DNA from: Cytobacillus oceanisediminis
Lineage (GTDB): Bacteria > Bacillota > Bacilli > Bacillales > Cytobacillaceae
Length of the DNA stretch: 64,000 nucleotides
Assembly: GCF_007830235.1 (NCBI RefSeq)
Contig: NZ_VLKI01000021.1
Coordinates: 21,871-85,870, forward strand
Reading direction: 5' to 3'
Positions 44,955 to 53,302 of the stretch are shown one piece after another. The notes beneath the pieces are model-generated. The model had not been told where the DNA came from and did not search any database. It saw nothing but the letters and a program-made list of their open reading frames with translations. The translations under genes were made by a program, and so were the position numbers. Position 1 is the stretch's first letter, and each line of letters opens with the position of its first letter.

Positions 44955-46022
44955 TTAGTGGCTCATTGTAGCCTTGCCGTCGTCTTCTCCGGTCTCTGTT
45001 ACCTTTAAGATTGCGACGGCTCCTTTTTGAGCATGGTTAAACTGGTGTGTCACAATTGGATAGCTGCCAACACGGGTAACAGTGAATTCAACTACCGCAC
45101 CGCCGCTCGCTGGAAGCATGACCGTTTGGAGTCCTTTAAATCGGTTAAATGGATTGCCGTCGATATAGACATCATCAAACACTGTACCAACCACATGGAA
45201 AGAGCTGACTTCGTTTGGTCCTACGTTATTTACATATATCCTGACCTTATCTCCTACTTTGGCAAGCAGCGGCTTGTCTTTTAATGTGAAAGTATCACCA
45301 TTTGTGTTAGGGTCTCCTTCTTTCAGAGCTTTTGTAGAAAATACAACATGGCTTGGAACTCCATTTGTAAAATCATCCAGATCATTGTATTTGTACCACT
45401 CGTTTTGTATTATAGTGTATTCCCTATCAATCTCTTTATCTGTCGGATAGCCGTCCTTCGGTTTAACAATGATTGTTCCGTGCATTCCATTCGCGATATG
45501 TGAAAGTACAGGCGATGTACCGCAATGATACATAAAAACGCCAGGTTTATTAGCAGGATAACTGAAGGTTCCCGTTTCATCAGGCTGTACATTGGCGAAA
45601 TCCTTTGAAGGAGCTGAGTGTACGGCGTGGAAATCCATGCTGTGAGGAATCGCCGGATCCATATTCTTCAATGTAAAATTAATCGTATCCCCTTCGTTTA
45701 CTACTACTACCGGACCAGGAGCTTCCCCGTTAAAAGTCCAAGCTTTATACATTTTCCCCTTGTCTATTTCTATATCTGTTATCTGGGATGTCATTTCAAC
45801 GTTCACTTCGTTAGGTCCAACTCTCTCTACTTTTAGAGAAACCGGTTCCTGGTTTAAATCTTTGTGGGGTGCGATTGCCGCGACTTTATTTGTTTCCGCT
45901 GCCAGAACCTTTTGCTCGGGCTGTTCGGCTTTTTCCGGCACTGCCCCTTGATTGCATCCTGCTAATAAACCTATGCCAATTGCTGAAGTAAGCAGATATT
46001 TTACTCCTTTTTTCATCTTCAT
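44955..46022 (-). CDS. nirK: Copper-containing nitrite reductase NirK
   Basis: NirK reduces nitrite to nitric oxide in denitrification. The 355-residue product is a lipoprotein (LLAGC, Cys23) with two cupredoxin domains. All copper ligands are visible: type 1 H127, C167, H175 and M180 in PHSMDFH and YHCGTSPVLSHIANGM; type 2 H132, H166 and H326 (THQFNHAQKG). The catalytic D130 and H276 (SSFHVVG) are present. It closely resembles Geobacillus-type NirK. ATG 46022 (or the next at 46016) follows AAGAGGAGG. It leads the nir/nos unit, and a 35-bp palindrome lies upstream. Confidence 0.95.
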   Translation of the reverse strand: MKMKKGVKYLLTSAIGIGLLAGCNQGAVPEKAEQPEQKVLAAETNKVAAIAPHKDLNQEPVSLKVERVGPNEVNVEMTSQITDIEIDKGKMYKAWTFNGEAPGPVVVVNEGDTINFTLKNMDPAIPHSMDFHAVHSAPSKDFANVQPDETGTFSYPANKPGVFMYHCGTSPVLSHIANGMHGTIIVKPKDGYPTDKEIDREYTIIQNEWYKYNDLDDFTNGVPSHVVFSTKALKEGDPNTNGDTFTLKDKPLLAKVGDKVRIYVNNVGPNEVSSFHVVGTVFDDVYIDGNPFNRFKGLQTVMLPASGGAVVEFTVTRVGSYPIVTHQFNHAQKGAVAILKVTETGEDDGKATMSH

Positions 46023-46094
46023 TTCCTCCTCTTAATCTATTGGTTTATCTGTTTTTATCATATGGCAAATAAAGACTTTTTTTGGTGATATTTC

Positions 46095-46129
46095 TCACAA
46101 GACTTCACAAATCTGTGAAGAGTTTGTGA
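46095..46129. promoter_or_regulatory. Nested palindrome between nirK and uppP
   Basis: The core TTCACAAATCTGTGAA is a near-perfect inverted repeat, and outer TCACAA and TTTGTGA arms extend the dyad to 35 bp. Thus TCACA/TGTGA half-sites repeat at 10-11-bp steps. It lies about 70 bp ahead of the nirK start and about 175 bp ahead of uppP. It is probably an operator for a CRP/FNR-type or other regulator; the half-site orientation (TCACA first) is opposite to the usual TGTGA-N6-TCACA box. Confidence 0.55.
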
Positions 46130-46304
46130 ATAAGTGATCGTACTTTATTTGAACTGCTCCGAAAGATAACAGCTCATTTACAACTTGATTACTTTGTAAA
46201 AAATTGTACCTATCATCTACTAAACCGTTTATAATCAATAAATGGAGTTTTTGTCTTTTATATAAATTGCTTCTATCAACTTAGGGTTAAAGGAGAAATC
46301 AGAA

Positions 46305-47138
46305 GTGGAAATGGACTTGCTTACACTTATTAAAGCAATCATATTAGGGTTTGTAGAGGGAATGACAGAATTTGCGCCTGTGTCTTCTACCGGACATATG
46401 ATTATTGTGGATGATATGTGGCTTCATTCAAAAGAGTTTTTATCCAAATATGAAGCCAACACTTTTAAGGTGGTCATTCAGCTTGGCTCAATCTTAGCCG
46501 TAGTCATTATTTTTAAAGACCGATTTATAGAAATGCTGGGACTCGGCGGCCGCAGCAAGAATTCTGAGGGACAGAGCCGTCTAAAACTCTCCCAAGTGAT
46601 CATTGGATTAATTCCTGCCGGGGTTCTGGGTGTTTTATTCGAGGATTATATTGATGAACATTTGTTTTCTACCGGGACTGTATTAATAGGATTGGTTATT
46701 GGTGCCCTGCTGATGATTTTTGCCGACATTTTTGGAGGGAAAAACCCGAAAACAATTTCGGTAGACCAAATCACCTATAAACAGGCATTTTCAATTGGCT
46801 TGATTCAATGCTTTTCCCTTTGGCCTGGCTTTTCACGTTCAGGATCAACTATTTCGGGAGGTGTTTTGCTTGGCCTAACCCACCGGGCGGCAGCCGATTT
46901 TACCTTTATCATGGCTGTGCCGATCATGGCTGGAGCGAGTATGCTTTCCTTGTTAAAAAACCTGGAATACTTTTCACTTGACGCACTGCCGTTCTTTATT
47001 GCAGGTTTTCTAAGCGCTTTTGTTTTTGCCTTAATATCGATCCGCTTCTTTTTAAAAATGATCAATAAGGTAAAACTCATTCCATTTGCCATTTACCGAA
47101 TTGTGCTGGCAGGTTTGATTTATTTTATATTTCTTTAA
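46305..47138 (+). CDS. uppP: Undecaprenyl-diphosphatase UppP
   Basis: UppP (BacA) recycles the lipid carrier of wall synthesis. The 277-residue membrane protein has the catalytic ILGFVEGMTEFAPVSSTGHM (about 14-33) and the second motif WPGFSRSGSTISGG (about 172-185), each in reentrant segments. The GTG start at 46305 has AAAGGAG ten bases upstream; an ATG at 46311 is further away. It often confers bacitracin tolerance. It is divergent from nirK. Confidence 0.94.
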   Translation: MEMDLLTLIKAIILGFVEGMTEFAPVSSTGHMIIVDDMWLHSKEFLSKYEANTFKVVIQLGSILAVVIIFKDRFIEMLGLGGRSKNSEGQSRLKLSQVIIGLIPAGVLGVLFEDYIDEHLFSTGTVLIGLVIGALLMIFADIFGGKNPKTISVDQITYKQAFSIGLIQCFSLWPGFSRSGSTISGGVLLGLTHRAAADFTFIMAVPIMAGASMLSLLKNLEYFSLDALPFFIAGFLSAFVFALISIRFFLKMINKVKLIPFAIYRIVLAGLIYFIFL

Positions 47139-47175
47139 AAAACAGCCGGGCATTTAGCTGCCTGGCTGTTTTTAC
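47139..47175 (+). terminator. Terminator of uppP
   Basis: AAACAGCCGGGC pairs with GCCTGGCTGTTT, followed by TT and A-rich flank. Confidence 0.85.
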
Positions 47176-47304
47176 TTAAATTCATATTCCGTCAGCAAGG
47201 CAAGACTTTTTATTTTGAAGCTCGAAATATTCTTGTTAAAATATAGACTGTTTACTAGGAAATACTTTAGTAAATGACTTTATTAATGAAAGAAGCTGAC
47301 ATAG

Positions 47305-48303
47305 ATGAAAAGTTTAAATGCCATCCGCTACTCTGTGCTTGATCTTTCCCCTATTATAGAAGGCGGTTCTGCCGCACAATCCTTGCAAAATACGTTGGAC
47401 CTAGCCCAGCATGCTGAAAAATGGGGCTACCATCGATATTGGCTGGCGGAGCATCATAATATGCCTGGCATAGCCAGTTCGGCTACCTCTGTGGTAATCG
47501 GGCATGTTGCAGCCGGAACCTCTGCGATTCGTGTGGGTTCAGGAGGCATCATGCTGCCAAATCATGCGCCGCTTGTCATCGCTGAGCAATTCGGGACTCT
47601 TGAATCGCTTTTTCCTGGACGTATTGATTTGGGGCTTGGCCGAGCCCCGGGAACAGATCAGCTGACTGCCCAGGCATTAAGGAGAGAACGACGGGATGGA
47701 CTGGATTTTCCGGAACAGCTGAATGAATTAAGAAACTATTTCAATCCTGAAGAAAACAAGCGTGTACGCGCTATACCCGGCGAAGGTTTAAAGATTCCGA
47801 TCTGGCTTCTTGGTTCCAGCGGCTACAGCGCGAAGCTTGCCGGCCAGCTTGGTTTGCCATTCGCTTTTGCCAGCCATTTTTCGCCTGAGAATACGCTCCC
47901 TGCCCTTGATTTATACCGCAGAAGCTTCCAGCCATCAGAGGTTTTGGAAGAGCCATATGCGATGGTAGGAGTAAATGTGGTTGCTGCGGATACAGATGAA
48001 AAGGCTGAGTGGCTGGCCACTTCCATCCAGCAGCAGTTTTTAAATATGATCCGCAACAAGCCTGGCAGGCTTCAGCCACCGGTTACTAATATGAAGGAAT
48101 TGTGCAGCCTTTATGAAAAAGCAATTCTTGAACAGCAGCTTGGCACAGCCATTATAGGCGGGCCAGCTGCAGTAAAAGAGAAACTGCAATCATTTTTAAA
48201 TGATACTCAGGCAGATGAATTCATGGTCAACGCCCAGATATATGACCATAATGAACGGCTTCACTCTTTTGAAATTACTTCAAATATCATGGCTGGCAGA
48301 TAA
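47305..48303 (+). CDS. LLM-class flavin-dependent oxidoreductase
   Basis: A luciferase-like FMN-dependent monooxygenase-type protein of 332 residues. It shows [13 protein letters not shown], the [20 protein letters not shown] signature, [34 protein letters not shown] and [18 protein letters not shown], as in B. subtilis YceB/YvbT-type proteins. The substrate is unknown. ATG 47305 has GAAAGAAG upstream. It is a single gene followed by a terminator. Confidence 0.9.
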   Translation: MKSLNAIRYSVLDLSPIIEGGSAAQSLQNTLDLAQHAEKWGYHRYWLAEHHNMPGIASSATSVVIGHVAAGTSAIRVGSGGIMLPNHAPLVIAEQFGTLESLFPGRIDLGLGRAPGTDQLTAQALRRERRDGLDFPEQLNELRNYFNPEENKRVRAIPGEGLKIPIWLLGSSGYSAKLAGQLGLPFAFASHFSPENTLPALDLYRRSFQPSEVLEEPYAMVGVNVVAADTDEKAEWLATSIQQQFLNMIRNKPGRLQPPVTNMKELCSLYEKAILEQQLGTAIIGGPAAVKEKLQSFLNDTQADEFMVNAQIYDHNERLHSFEITSNIMAGR

Positions 48304-48311
48304 TAAAATGT

Positions 48312-48345
48312 AAAAGGAGAACCTTATCCCTGGGTTCTCCTTTTC
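48312..48345 (+). terminator. Terminator of the LLM oxidoreductase gene
   Basis: AAAAGGAGAACC pairs with GGGTTCTCCTTTT. Confidence 0.85.
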
Positions 48346-48441
48346 GATATAGGCTCTTTACTTTATAGATAGCCTGTTTGTTTCAATTTAGGTTCCAACT
48401 TGTTATAATGAATGAAACACAAACATTGGGAGGTTATCAAT

Positions 48442-48693
48442 ATGAATTCTATGCCTGAAACAATCAAGATTTCTGATCAGATTAATGCTGAGGTATTTAT
48501 CCAAAAAACACTGGATAACCGCTTTATTGTAGCTATCCCAGAGATCAACTGGTCTGCTCAATTTAATCAAATCGATAACAACCAAATTCAATTCGATCAT
48601 TTGCAAAGCTCCCTGAATTTTCAGCTATTTGACGGGAATACTGATGAATTAGCAAATAAGATTATTAAAATGATTAAAGCCTATCAAACTTAA
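48442..48693 (+). CDS. YueH-like small protein
   Basis: The 83-residue product has a short beta-rich core (VFIQKTLDNRFIVAIPEINWSA) and a helical end (ELANKIIKMIKAY). This resembles the YueH family of Bacillus, whose role is unknown; the call is moderate. ATG 48442 has GGGAGG eight bases upstream, better than the frame start at 48412. A sigma-A-like promoter (TTTCAA, 17 bp, TATAAT) lies near 48381-48409. Confidence 0.6.
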   Translation: MNSMPETIKISDQINAEVFIQKTLDNRFIVAIPEINWSAQFNQIDNNQIQFDHLQSSLNFQLFDGNTDELANKIIKMIKAYQT

Positions 48694-48933
48694 AACTGCA
48701 AAAAACTCCACGCAAAACTCCTTTTTTAAAGTGCCGCTTTTTAACAAACGGCTGATTTTCTCTTTAAAATAAATTCTTCAGAACCCTTAGTATTAGCCTC
48801 GGAATCCACAAAATTATATGAATGAATATAGAGAAAAATACTGAATCACGCACTTCATTAAAGATTGCCCTGGCTAGGCTCTCTTCTTTTTTTTTCTGCT
48901 TTTCCAAACTTTCGCACCTGCCTATGTGTTTTT

Positions 48934-49488
48934 CTAGCCTTCTGCTAATTCATCGACAAGGCGTTCTGCCGCTTTTCTATATAAGTTGCTCATATGGGCG
49001 AGCGAAGATACCATAAGCACTTTTTCAAGATCAGCTGATTCTGTTTCTTCCAAGGCTTCTGCCTCCACTTTCACCCTGTCGGTTTGATTTTTCAGATCCT
49101 TTTTAAATGTTTCGAGGTTTTGTGCTGTTAAATCCAGATAAAGCTGATAAAAGCGGTCAATGCCAAAATTTTCTTCTGCAGTTCGTTCATTAACTCCGCT
49201 TAGCGTTGTTTTAATGTCAGTTATGGACAATGCTCCCTTTAGCTGATAAATCATAGCAATAAGAATCAAGTGCTCCTTTGAGTACTTTTTATTTTTAACA
49301 GGAAAAAGCAGCTTCCCCTTTGCATAATTATTAATCATCGTTTTCGTCAGCACTTTTTCCTCTTCATTCCGTTTTGAACTGCCAAATTTGTTCTCAAATA
49401 GCTGAATAACCTGATCCATATATAAATCAATTTGTGGTATATCCTCTAATTGAATTTGATTTTCTATTATCATTTTTTCTAATTCCAT
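48934..49488 (-). CDS. DUF1836 protein
   Basis: The 184-residue soluble helical protein fits DUF1836: LEDIPQIDLYMDQVIQLFENKF, then KVLTKTMINNYAKGKLLFP, which resembles a MerR-like or HTH turn, then YSKEHLILIAMIYQLKGALSI. DNA binding is plausible but unproven. ATG 49488 follows GAGGGATAAG. About 240 bp on its downstream side (48694-48933) show no gene. Confidence 0.82.
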   Translation of the reverse strand: MELEKMIIENQIQLEDIPQIDLYMDQVIQLFENKFGSSKRNEEEKVLTKTMINNYAKGKLLFPVKNKKYSKEHLILIAMIYQLKGALSITDIKTTLSGVNERTAEENFGIDRFYQLYLDLTAQNLETFKKDLKNQTDRVKVEAEALEETESADLEKVLMVSSLAHMSNLYRKAAERLVDELAEG

Positions 49489-49515
49489 GCTTATCCCTCA
49501 GATCCTTACTTTTTT

Positions 49516-49588
49516 GCTATGTTAAAGCCCATTGTTGGTTCTGGCACTTTTTGATGAAGCGGAAATCAACAGACAAGTTTAACAGTGC
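49516..49588 (+). repeat. Deletion remnant of the dispersed repeat, copy 4
   Basis: Only the ends remain: TATGTTAAAGCCCATTG at left and AGCGGAAATCAACAGACAAG plus TTTAACAGTGC at right, 73 bp instead of about 240. The internal hairpins are gone, like a non-autonomous mini-derivative. Confidence 0.75.
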
Positions 49589-49592
49589 TTAC

Positions 49593-49615
49593 TTTTAAGT
49601 AAATTTTACTTAAAA
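49593..49615. promoter_or_regulatory. Perfect 23-bp palindrome ahead of the YplQ promoter
   Basis: TTTTAAGTAAA and its exact reverse complement TTTACTTAAAA are separated by one T. It ends 18 bp before the -35 box of the hemolysin III gene, the usual place for a regulator site. Confidence 0.6.
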
Positions 49616-49633
49616 AAGGACAGATTGTAAATG

Positions 49634-49662
49634 TTGACTACTTAATGCTTTATCTATATTAT
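49634..49662 (+). promoter_or_regulatory. Sigma-A promoter of the YplQ-like gene
   Basis: TTGACT (49634-49639), a 17-bp spacer and TATTAT (49657-49662) match the sigma-A consensus well, 50 bp ahead of the ATG. Confidence 0.75.
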
Positions 49663-49711
49663 TATAAGTAGTTATTAAAACTACATAACCAAGTATTAGG
49701 AGGGGAACTTT

Positions 49712-50359
49712 ATGACAACATACATCAGAGAGCCGATCAACGGGCTTACCCATCTGGCAGGAGCCATTTTATCCTTTGTCGGCCTGCTTGCGATGGTGAT
49801 CAAAGCTTCATTGACATCATCTTCACCGCTTGCCATTGCAGCAGTAACGATTTTTGGAATCAGCTTAATGCTGCTTTATTCAGCATCAGCTACTTACCAC
49901 ATGGTGATGGCAAAAGATAAAGTAATTGCCTTTTTAAGAAAGCTTGATCACTCTATGATTTTTGTATTAATTGCCGGCTCTTATACACCTTTTTGCCTCA
50001 TTACTCTTAATGGTGTAACTGGCTGGGTCTTGTTTTCGATTGTTACGGTGGTAGCAGTTGCCGGCATCCTTTTCAAAATGGTCTGGTTCAACTGTCCACG
50101 GTGGCTATCGACGGCACTCTATATCGCAATGGGGTGGATTATCGTATTTGCCTTTTCACCACTATCCGAAACACTAAGCATGGCGGGTGTTTCCTTACTG
50201 CTGCTTGGGGGCATCCTCTACACAATTGGCGGGGTTATTTACGCGATAAAACCGAAATTCCTGGAGTTTAAGCATTTAGGGTTTCATGAGATTTTTCATA
50301 TATTTATTATGATGGGCAGCATGGCGCACTTTCTTTGTGTGTTTATGTATGTTTTATGA
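49712..50359 (+). CDS. Hemolysin III/PAQR-family membrane protein (YplQ-like)
   Basis: A 215-residue protein with seven helices. The zinc-site motifs of the PAQR/hemolysin III family are present: EPINGLTHLAGAILS (first His), SATYHM plus KLDHSMIFVLIAGSYTP (middle part), and FHEIFHIFIMMGSMAHF (C-terminal histidines). It may have ceramidase-like chemistry or a role in membrane fluidity, which is unproven in bacteria. ATG 49712 has AGGAGGGG upstream. Confidence 0.9.
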   Translation: MTTYIREPINGLTHLAGAILSFVGLLAMVIKASLTSSSPLAIAAVTIFGISLMLLYSASATYHMVMAKDKVIAFLRKLDHSMIFVLIAGSYTPFCLITLNGVTGWVLFSIVTVVAVAGILFKMVWFNCPRWLSTALYIAMGWIIVFAFSPLSETLSMAGVSLLLLGGILYTIGGVIYAIKPKFLEFKHLGFHEIFHIFIMMGSMAHFLCVFMYVL

Positions 50360-50370
50360 ATTTATCTTTA

Positions 50371-50408
50371 TAAAAATGACTCCAGCCATGCTCTGGAGTC
50401 ATTTTTAT
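50371..50408 (+). terminator. Terminator of the YplQ-like gene
   Basis: AAAAATGACTCCAG pairs with CTGGAGTCATTTTT around CCATG-type loop bases. Confidence 0.88.
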
Positions 50409-50484
50409 CCTTCAAAACAAATGGTTCCTAAGATTTTTGCTAAACCTGTCTCATCTTAAATTAAGTATCTCCAGTTTTTTTTAA

Positions 50485-51840
50485 TTAGGAGAGGGACTGC
50501 CTGTCTATCTCCTTTAAAACTTCTTCCAGGTCTTGTATTGAGTCACTTAGCATTGATTTGTAAATATTAAGAATGGATTCACCATAGTTTTTACCGGGAA
50601 CAGCCCATCTTCCGTTTAGCCCTGTCCATGCTGGAGCGACACCTCTCTCAACAAGATGAAAGCGGGGATCCACAAGCGGATATCCAGGAGGCAATGGTTT
50701 AGCAGAAGCATAAGCGAAAAGATGCTGTATATGAGAAAGAACTCCATCTTTTGGCGAATCAAAGCTTGCACCTGATGCTCCGTCACCTGTAGCACCTATC
50801 CCAGCAAAATTATTTTGACCTGCCTTTACATCACCAGTGAATAGGAGAAAGTTTGTTTCAAGCATAGCTTGAGCAAAAGCTATGTCCCCTCTAATTCCGT
50901 AGTGATCACCAAAAGAAGTATAGTAAAACCCCAGATTAATAGCATTTGGATTTACCTTTTTGGCATATTTATTCATCTGCTCTGGCGATAAATGTGTTTT
51001 ACCGATAATTGGATAATCTTTTGGCGCTGCAGGTGATGAGGCAGTACTCTCATTAATAATAAAAGCACCTATAATGCCTGCACTTTTAACTTCAACTAAG
51101 CGCTTTTCCGCATTTTCTTTTTCATGAAATGCTCCAGCCTGAACTCTAAACCATACTGCACCCGCTATTGAAGTTCTGACAACAATCGATTCTATCCCCT
51201 TGGCCTTTAGGAACATTACTCGTTCATCTGCATTTTCTTTCGATTTAAACGAACCAGCTATTATTTTATAAATAGAAGTTGGCATTACTTCTTTAGGTTT
51301 TAAACTAAATGCTTTGACTATCCCATTTACATGTCCCTGAGCTACTTTTTGCCTCCATAAAGGCTCTCTCATAAATGCTGCATCATCAGGATTGTCTATA
51401 AAGCCATTCTCGCTTAATAGTGCCGGCATAGCCGTTTCACGGAGAACATGGAAATTAGCTTTTTTTTGTCCCCTATTTATAAGATTGTTCAGCATAGTGA
51501 CTTCTGTATGGATAATATCCTGATACTTACCTGTTAGGGAAGTATCACTAAGGCTGCTGTGAATATAATCCTCATATCCACGAGCCTGACCGTTAAAAGC
51601 GTTACAGTGAATAGAGAGATAAAAGTCGGCTCCCCAACTGTTTGCCTCATCTGTCCTTTGGATTAAACTTTTTGTTATATCGGAGGTTCTGCTCATTCTT
51701 ACATCAATATTCTCATAACCTTGCTCCAATATATTCCGAATAATCTTTGCTATATCAAGAGTAATATCTTTTTCCATTAATCCATTTCCTTGAGCACCGG
51801 GGTCCGTTCCACCATGACCTGGATCCAAATATAGTTTCAA
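50485..51840 (-). CDS. Amidase_3/SPOR/glucosaminidase wall hydrolase
   Basis: The 451-residue enzyme has three parts. Residues about 1-185 are a zinc N-acetylmuramoyl-L-alanine amidase (LDPGHGGTDPGAQGN, LSIHCNAFNGQARG, LLSENGFIDNPDD). Residues about 195-265 look like SPOR repeats that bind bare glycan (IYKIIAGSFKSKENADERV, WFRVQAGAFHEKENAEKRL). Residues about 280-430 are a glucosaminidase-like domain (IRGDIAFAQAMLETNFLLF, NFAGIGATGDG). It has no signal peptide, as with the mother-cell hydrolases CwlC/CwlH, so a role in lysing the mother cell or in spore release is likely (inference). Confidence 0.9.
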   Translation of the reverse strand: MKLYLDPGHGGTDPGAQGNGLMEKDITLDIAKIIRNILEQGYENIDVRMSRTSDITKSLIQRTDEANSWGADFYLSIHCNAFNGQARGYEDYIHSSLSDTSLTGKYQDIIHTEVTMLNNLINRGQKKANFHVLRETAMPALLSENGFIDNPDDAAFMREPLWRQKVAQGHVNGIVKAFSLKPKEVMPTSIYKIIAGSFKSKENADERVMFLKAKGIESIVVRTSIAGAVWFRVQAGAFHEKENAEKRLVEVKSAGIIGAFIINESTASSPAAPKDYPIIGKTHLSPEQMNKYAKKVNPNAINLGFYYTSFGDHYGIRGDIAFAQAMLETNFLLFTGDVKAGQNNFAGIGATGDGASGASFDSPKDGVLSHIQHLFAYASAKPLPPGYPLVDPRFHLVERGVAPAWTGLNGRWAVPGKNYGESILNIYKSMLSDSIQDLEEVLKEIDRQSLS

Positions 51841-52192
51841 TGTTTATTCACATCCTTTTTTGATTTTTACTTACCTATTTTCTTATAGAATAAGGATAAT
51901 GTAGGCAAATTTTATATATATATTTACAGGGTTTCAACAAAGTAAGCAGATTTTTTTTAAAAATTTTAACTCTCAATTCAAGTTTGATATATATTATGTT
52001 AATTTTAAAAAATAGCTTGTACTATTTCATTATGAAAATAGCACAAGCTATCTAATTGATTTTTTTTGCCAATTGCTGATGCCTGCGCGGATATCATAAT
52101 AAATATTTTTATATTAGGCTGTATCCTCACTCCAAAAAGCGGTCGGAACCGTATGCTAATGAAGGAAAAATATTTTAGGGAGTGAGAAAAAC
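51841..52192. other. Divergent intergenic region with a large hairpin
   Basis: At 52012-52065 ATAGCTTGT and ACAAGCTAT enclose an inner TATTTTC/GAAAATA stem, followed on the plus strand by ATTGATTTTTTTT. It has terminator form but stands between two divergent genes, so it may attenuate the cotY/Z-like message or end an upstream transcript. No gene is seen. Confidence 0.6.
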
Positions 52193-52810
52193 ATGGGTAT
52201 GTGCGGCAAGAATAAATTTAAAAATTATGAAAAAAACCACGACCACTGTGAAGATCCCGTCTATGGCTGCGAATGTTCCTGGGAACCTGAGAAAGAAAAA
52301 TATGAGGAAAGCAAATATCACGGCAATTTTCATGAGAATTGCGTAGGTGAGGTACTTGAGGCTATTCATAAAGCACAGAGAAGGGTAAAAACAGAGAATG
52401 ACTGCAAGACTTCATGTAAGGATTCTATAGAGGAGATTTTGGGCGGGTCCAAAAAGCCGAAGAAGAACACAATTCCGTTTATCCTTTATTGCGGAGACTG
52501 TGAGCCGTTTAAGGCTACAGGTGTTACAACCTTTACCCACCATTCTAAGGAGAAAAAGTTTGCCTGTATAACTTCATTTATTTTTATGATAAAAGATTTT
52601 GATGGCAAATGTGCAGTTCTTGAATTATTAACTTTCAAGCAATGCAAATCATCAAAGGATCCATTTAAAAACTCATCAAAAGATTTTTGTTCTCCTTGCG
52701 CCCAAGTTGATTTTGAAAATGTAGAAGATTTGATCCGTACTGGTATTTGCATCAATGTTGATCCTTCATGCTTCTGTGCAGTAACGTGTCTGCCTGCAGT
52801 CCGTCTGTAA
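52193..52810 (+). CDS. CotY/CotZ-family spore crust or exosporium protein
   Basis: This cysteine-rich protein belongs to the CotZ/ExsY family, which crosslinks into the crust or exosporium sheet. The 205-residue product has a His/Cys-rich start, the conserved ENCVGEVLEAIHKAQ (about residues 49-63), NTIPFILYCGDCEPFKATG and a C-terminal GICINVDPSCFCAVTCLPAV, with about 17 cysteines in all. ATG 52193 follows GGGAGTGAG. Late sporulation control is expected; a sigma-K-like CGTATGCTA lies near 52150 but is not decisive. Confidence 0.88.
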   Translation: MGMCGKNKFKNYEKNHDHCEDPVYGCECSWEPEKEKYEESKYHGNFHENCVGEVLEAIHKAQRRVKTENDCKTSCKDSIEEILGGSKKPKKNTIPFILYCGDCEPFKATGVTTFTHHSKEKKFACITSFIFMIKDFDGKCAVLELLTFKQCKSSKDPFKNSSKDFCSPCAQVDFENVEDLIRTGICINVDPSCFCAVTCLPAVRL

Positions 52811-52882
52811 AAGTATACTTGCAGCTATTTTGCAGAAAATCCGTTCATAAAATCTGCTTGAATAAAAAAATGAGATCTAAAC

Positions 52883-52920
52883 AAAAAAGGTGTACCACAG
52901 TTGGGTACACCTTTTTACTT
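52883..52920. terminator. Bidirectional terminator
   Basis: AAAAAGGTGTACC pairs with GGGTACACCTTTTT. It separates the CotY/CotZ-like gene from the actin-like pair. Confidence 0.9.
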
Positions 52921-53300
52921 TATCCGCCAAATGCTTCAAGAACATCTACTACTTCATTAATGTCTAAATCTGCTTTTTCTGTATTATTTTTAAAAGCAAT
53001 CTCATGATTCCTTGTACGATTGGATGGAATGGAGGCTCCCTCTATCAGCCTTCTCAGTTCGGCTAACTCCGCTAGAATTATTTCATTGTTGCTGTTTGAT
53101 GTTTTAGGATGCAGGTAATTATGAAGAGCTGAAAGGACAAGATGCATCAATGTCTGATTTGTTGCGTGGTATTCAATTTGCTCCTTAACCTTGGGTGATA
53201 TGGGCGTATTGTTGCCGGTTTTTACATCTATGAAGGTTTCAGAAAACGTTAAAGCCGTTTTATTGAGATAATCCGTATATGTTTTGAACATTAGTTTCAT
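52920..53300 (-). CDS. Small partner of the actin-like protein (ParR-like?)
   Basis: The 126-residue protein follows the actin-like gene by 2 bp and is surely co-transcribed. It begins with a helical part (KTYTDYLNKTALTFSETF, SPKVKEQIEYHATNQTLMHLVLSALHNYL), has an Asn-rich hinge and a second helix (IILAELAELRRLIEGA), and ends with an acidic hydrophobic peptide DLDINEVVDVLEAFGG. ParR-type adaptors bind DNA with an N-terminal domain and cap the filament with a C-terminal tail; size and layout fit, but no RHH signature is clear. The function is inferred from position. Confidence 0.6.
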   Translation of the reverse strand: MKLMFKTYTDYLNKTALTFSETFIDVKTGNNTPISPKVKEQIEYHATNQTLMHLVLSALHNYLHPKTSNSNNEIILAELAELRRLIEGASIPSNRTRNHEIAFKNNTEKADLDINEVVDVLEAFGG

Positions 53301-53302
53301 CC

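Noticed and set aside
46095..46129. Standard FNR box
   Set aside because: Half-sites face the wrong way and the spacing is 4 bp in the core, so I did not name it FNR.
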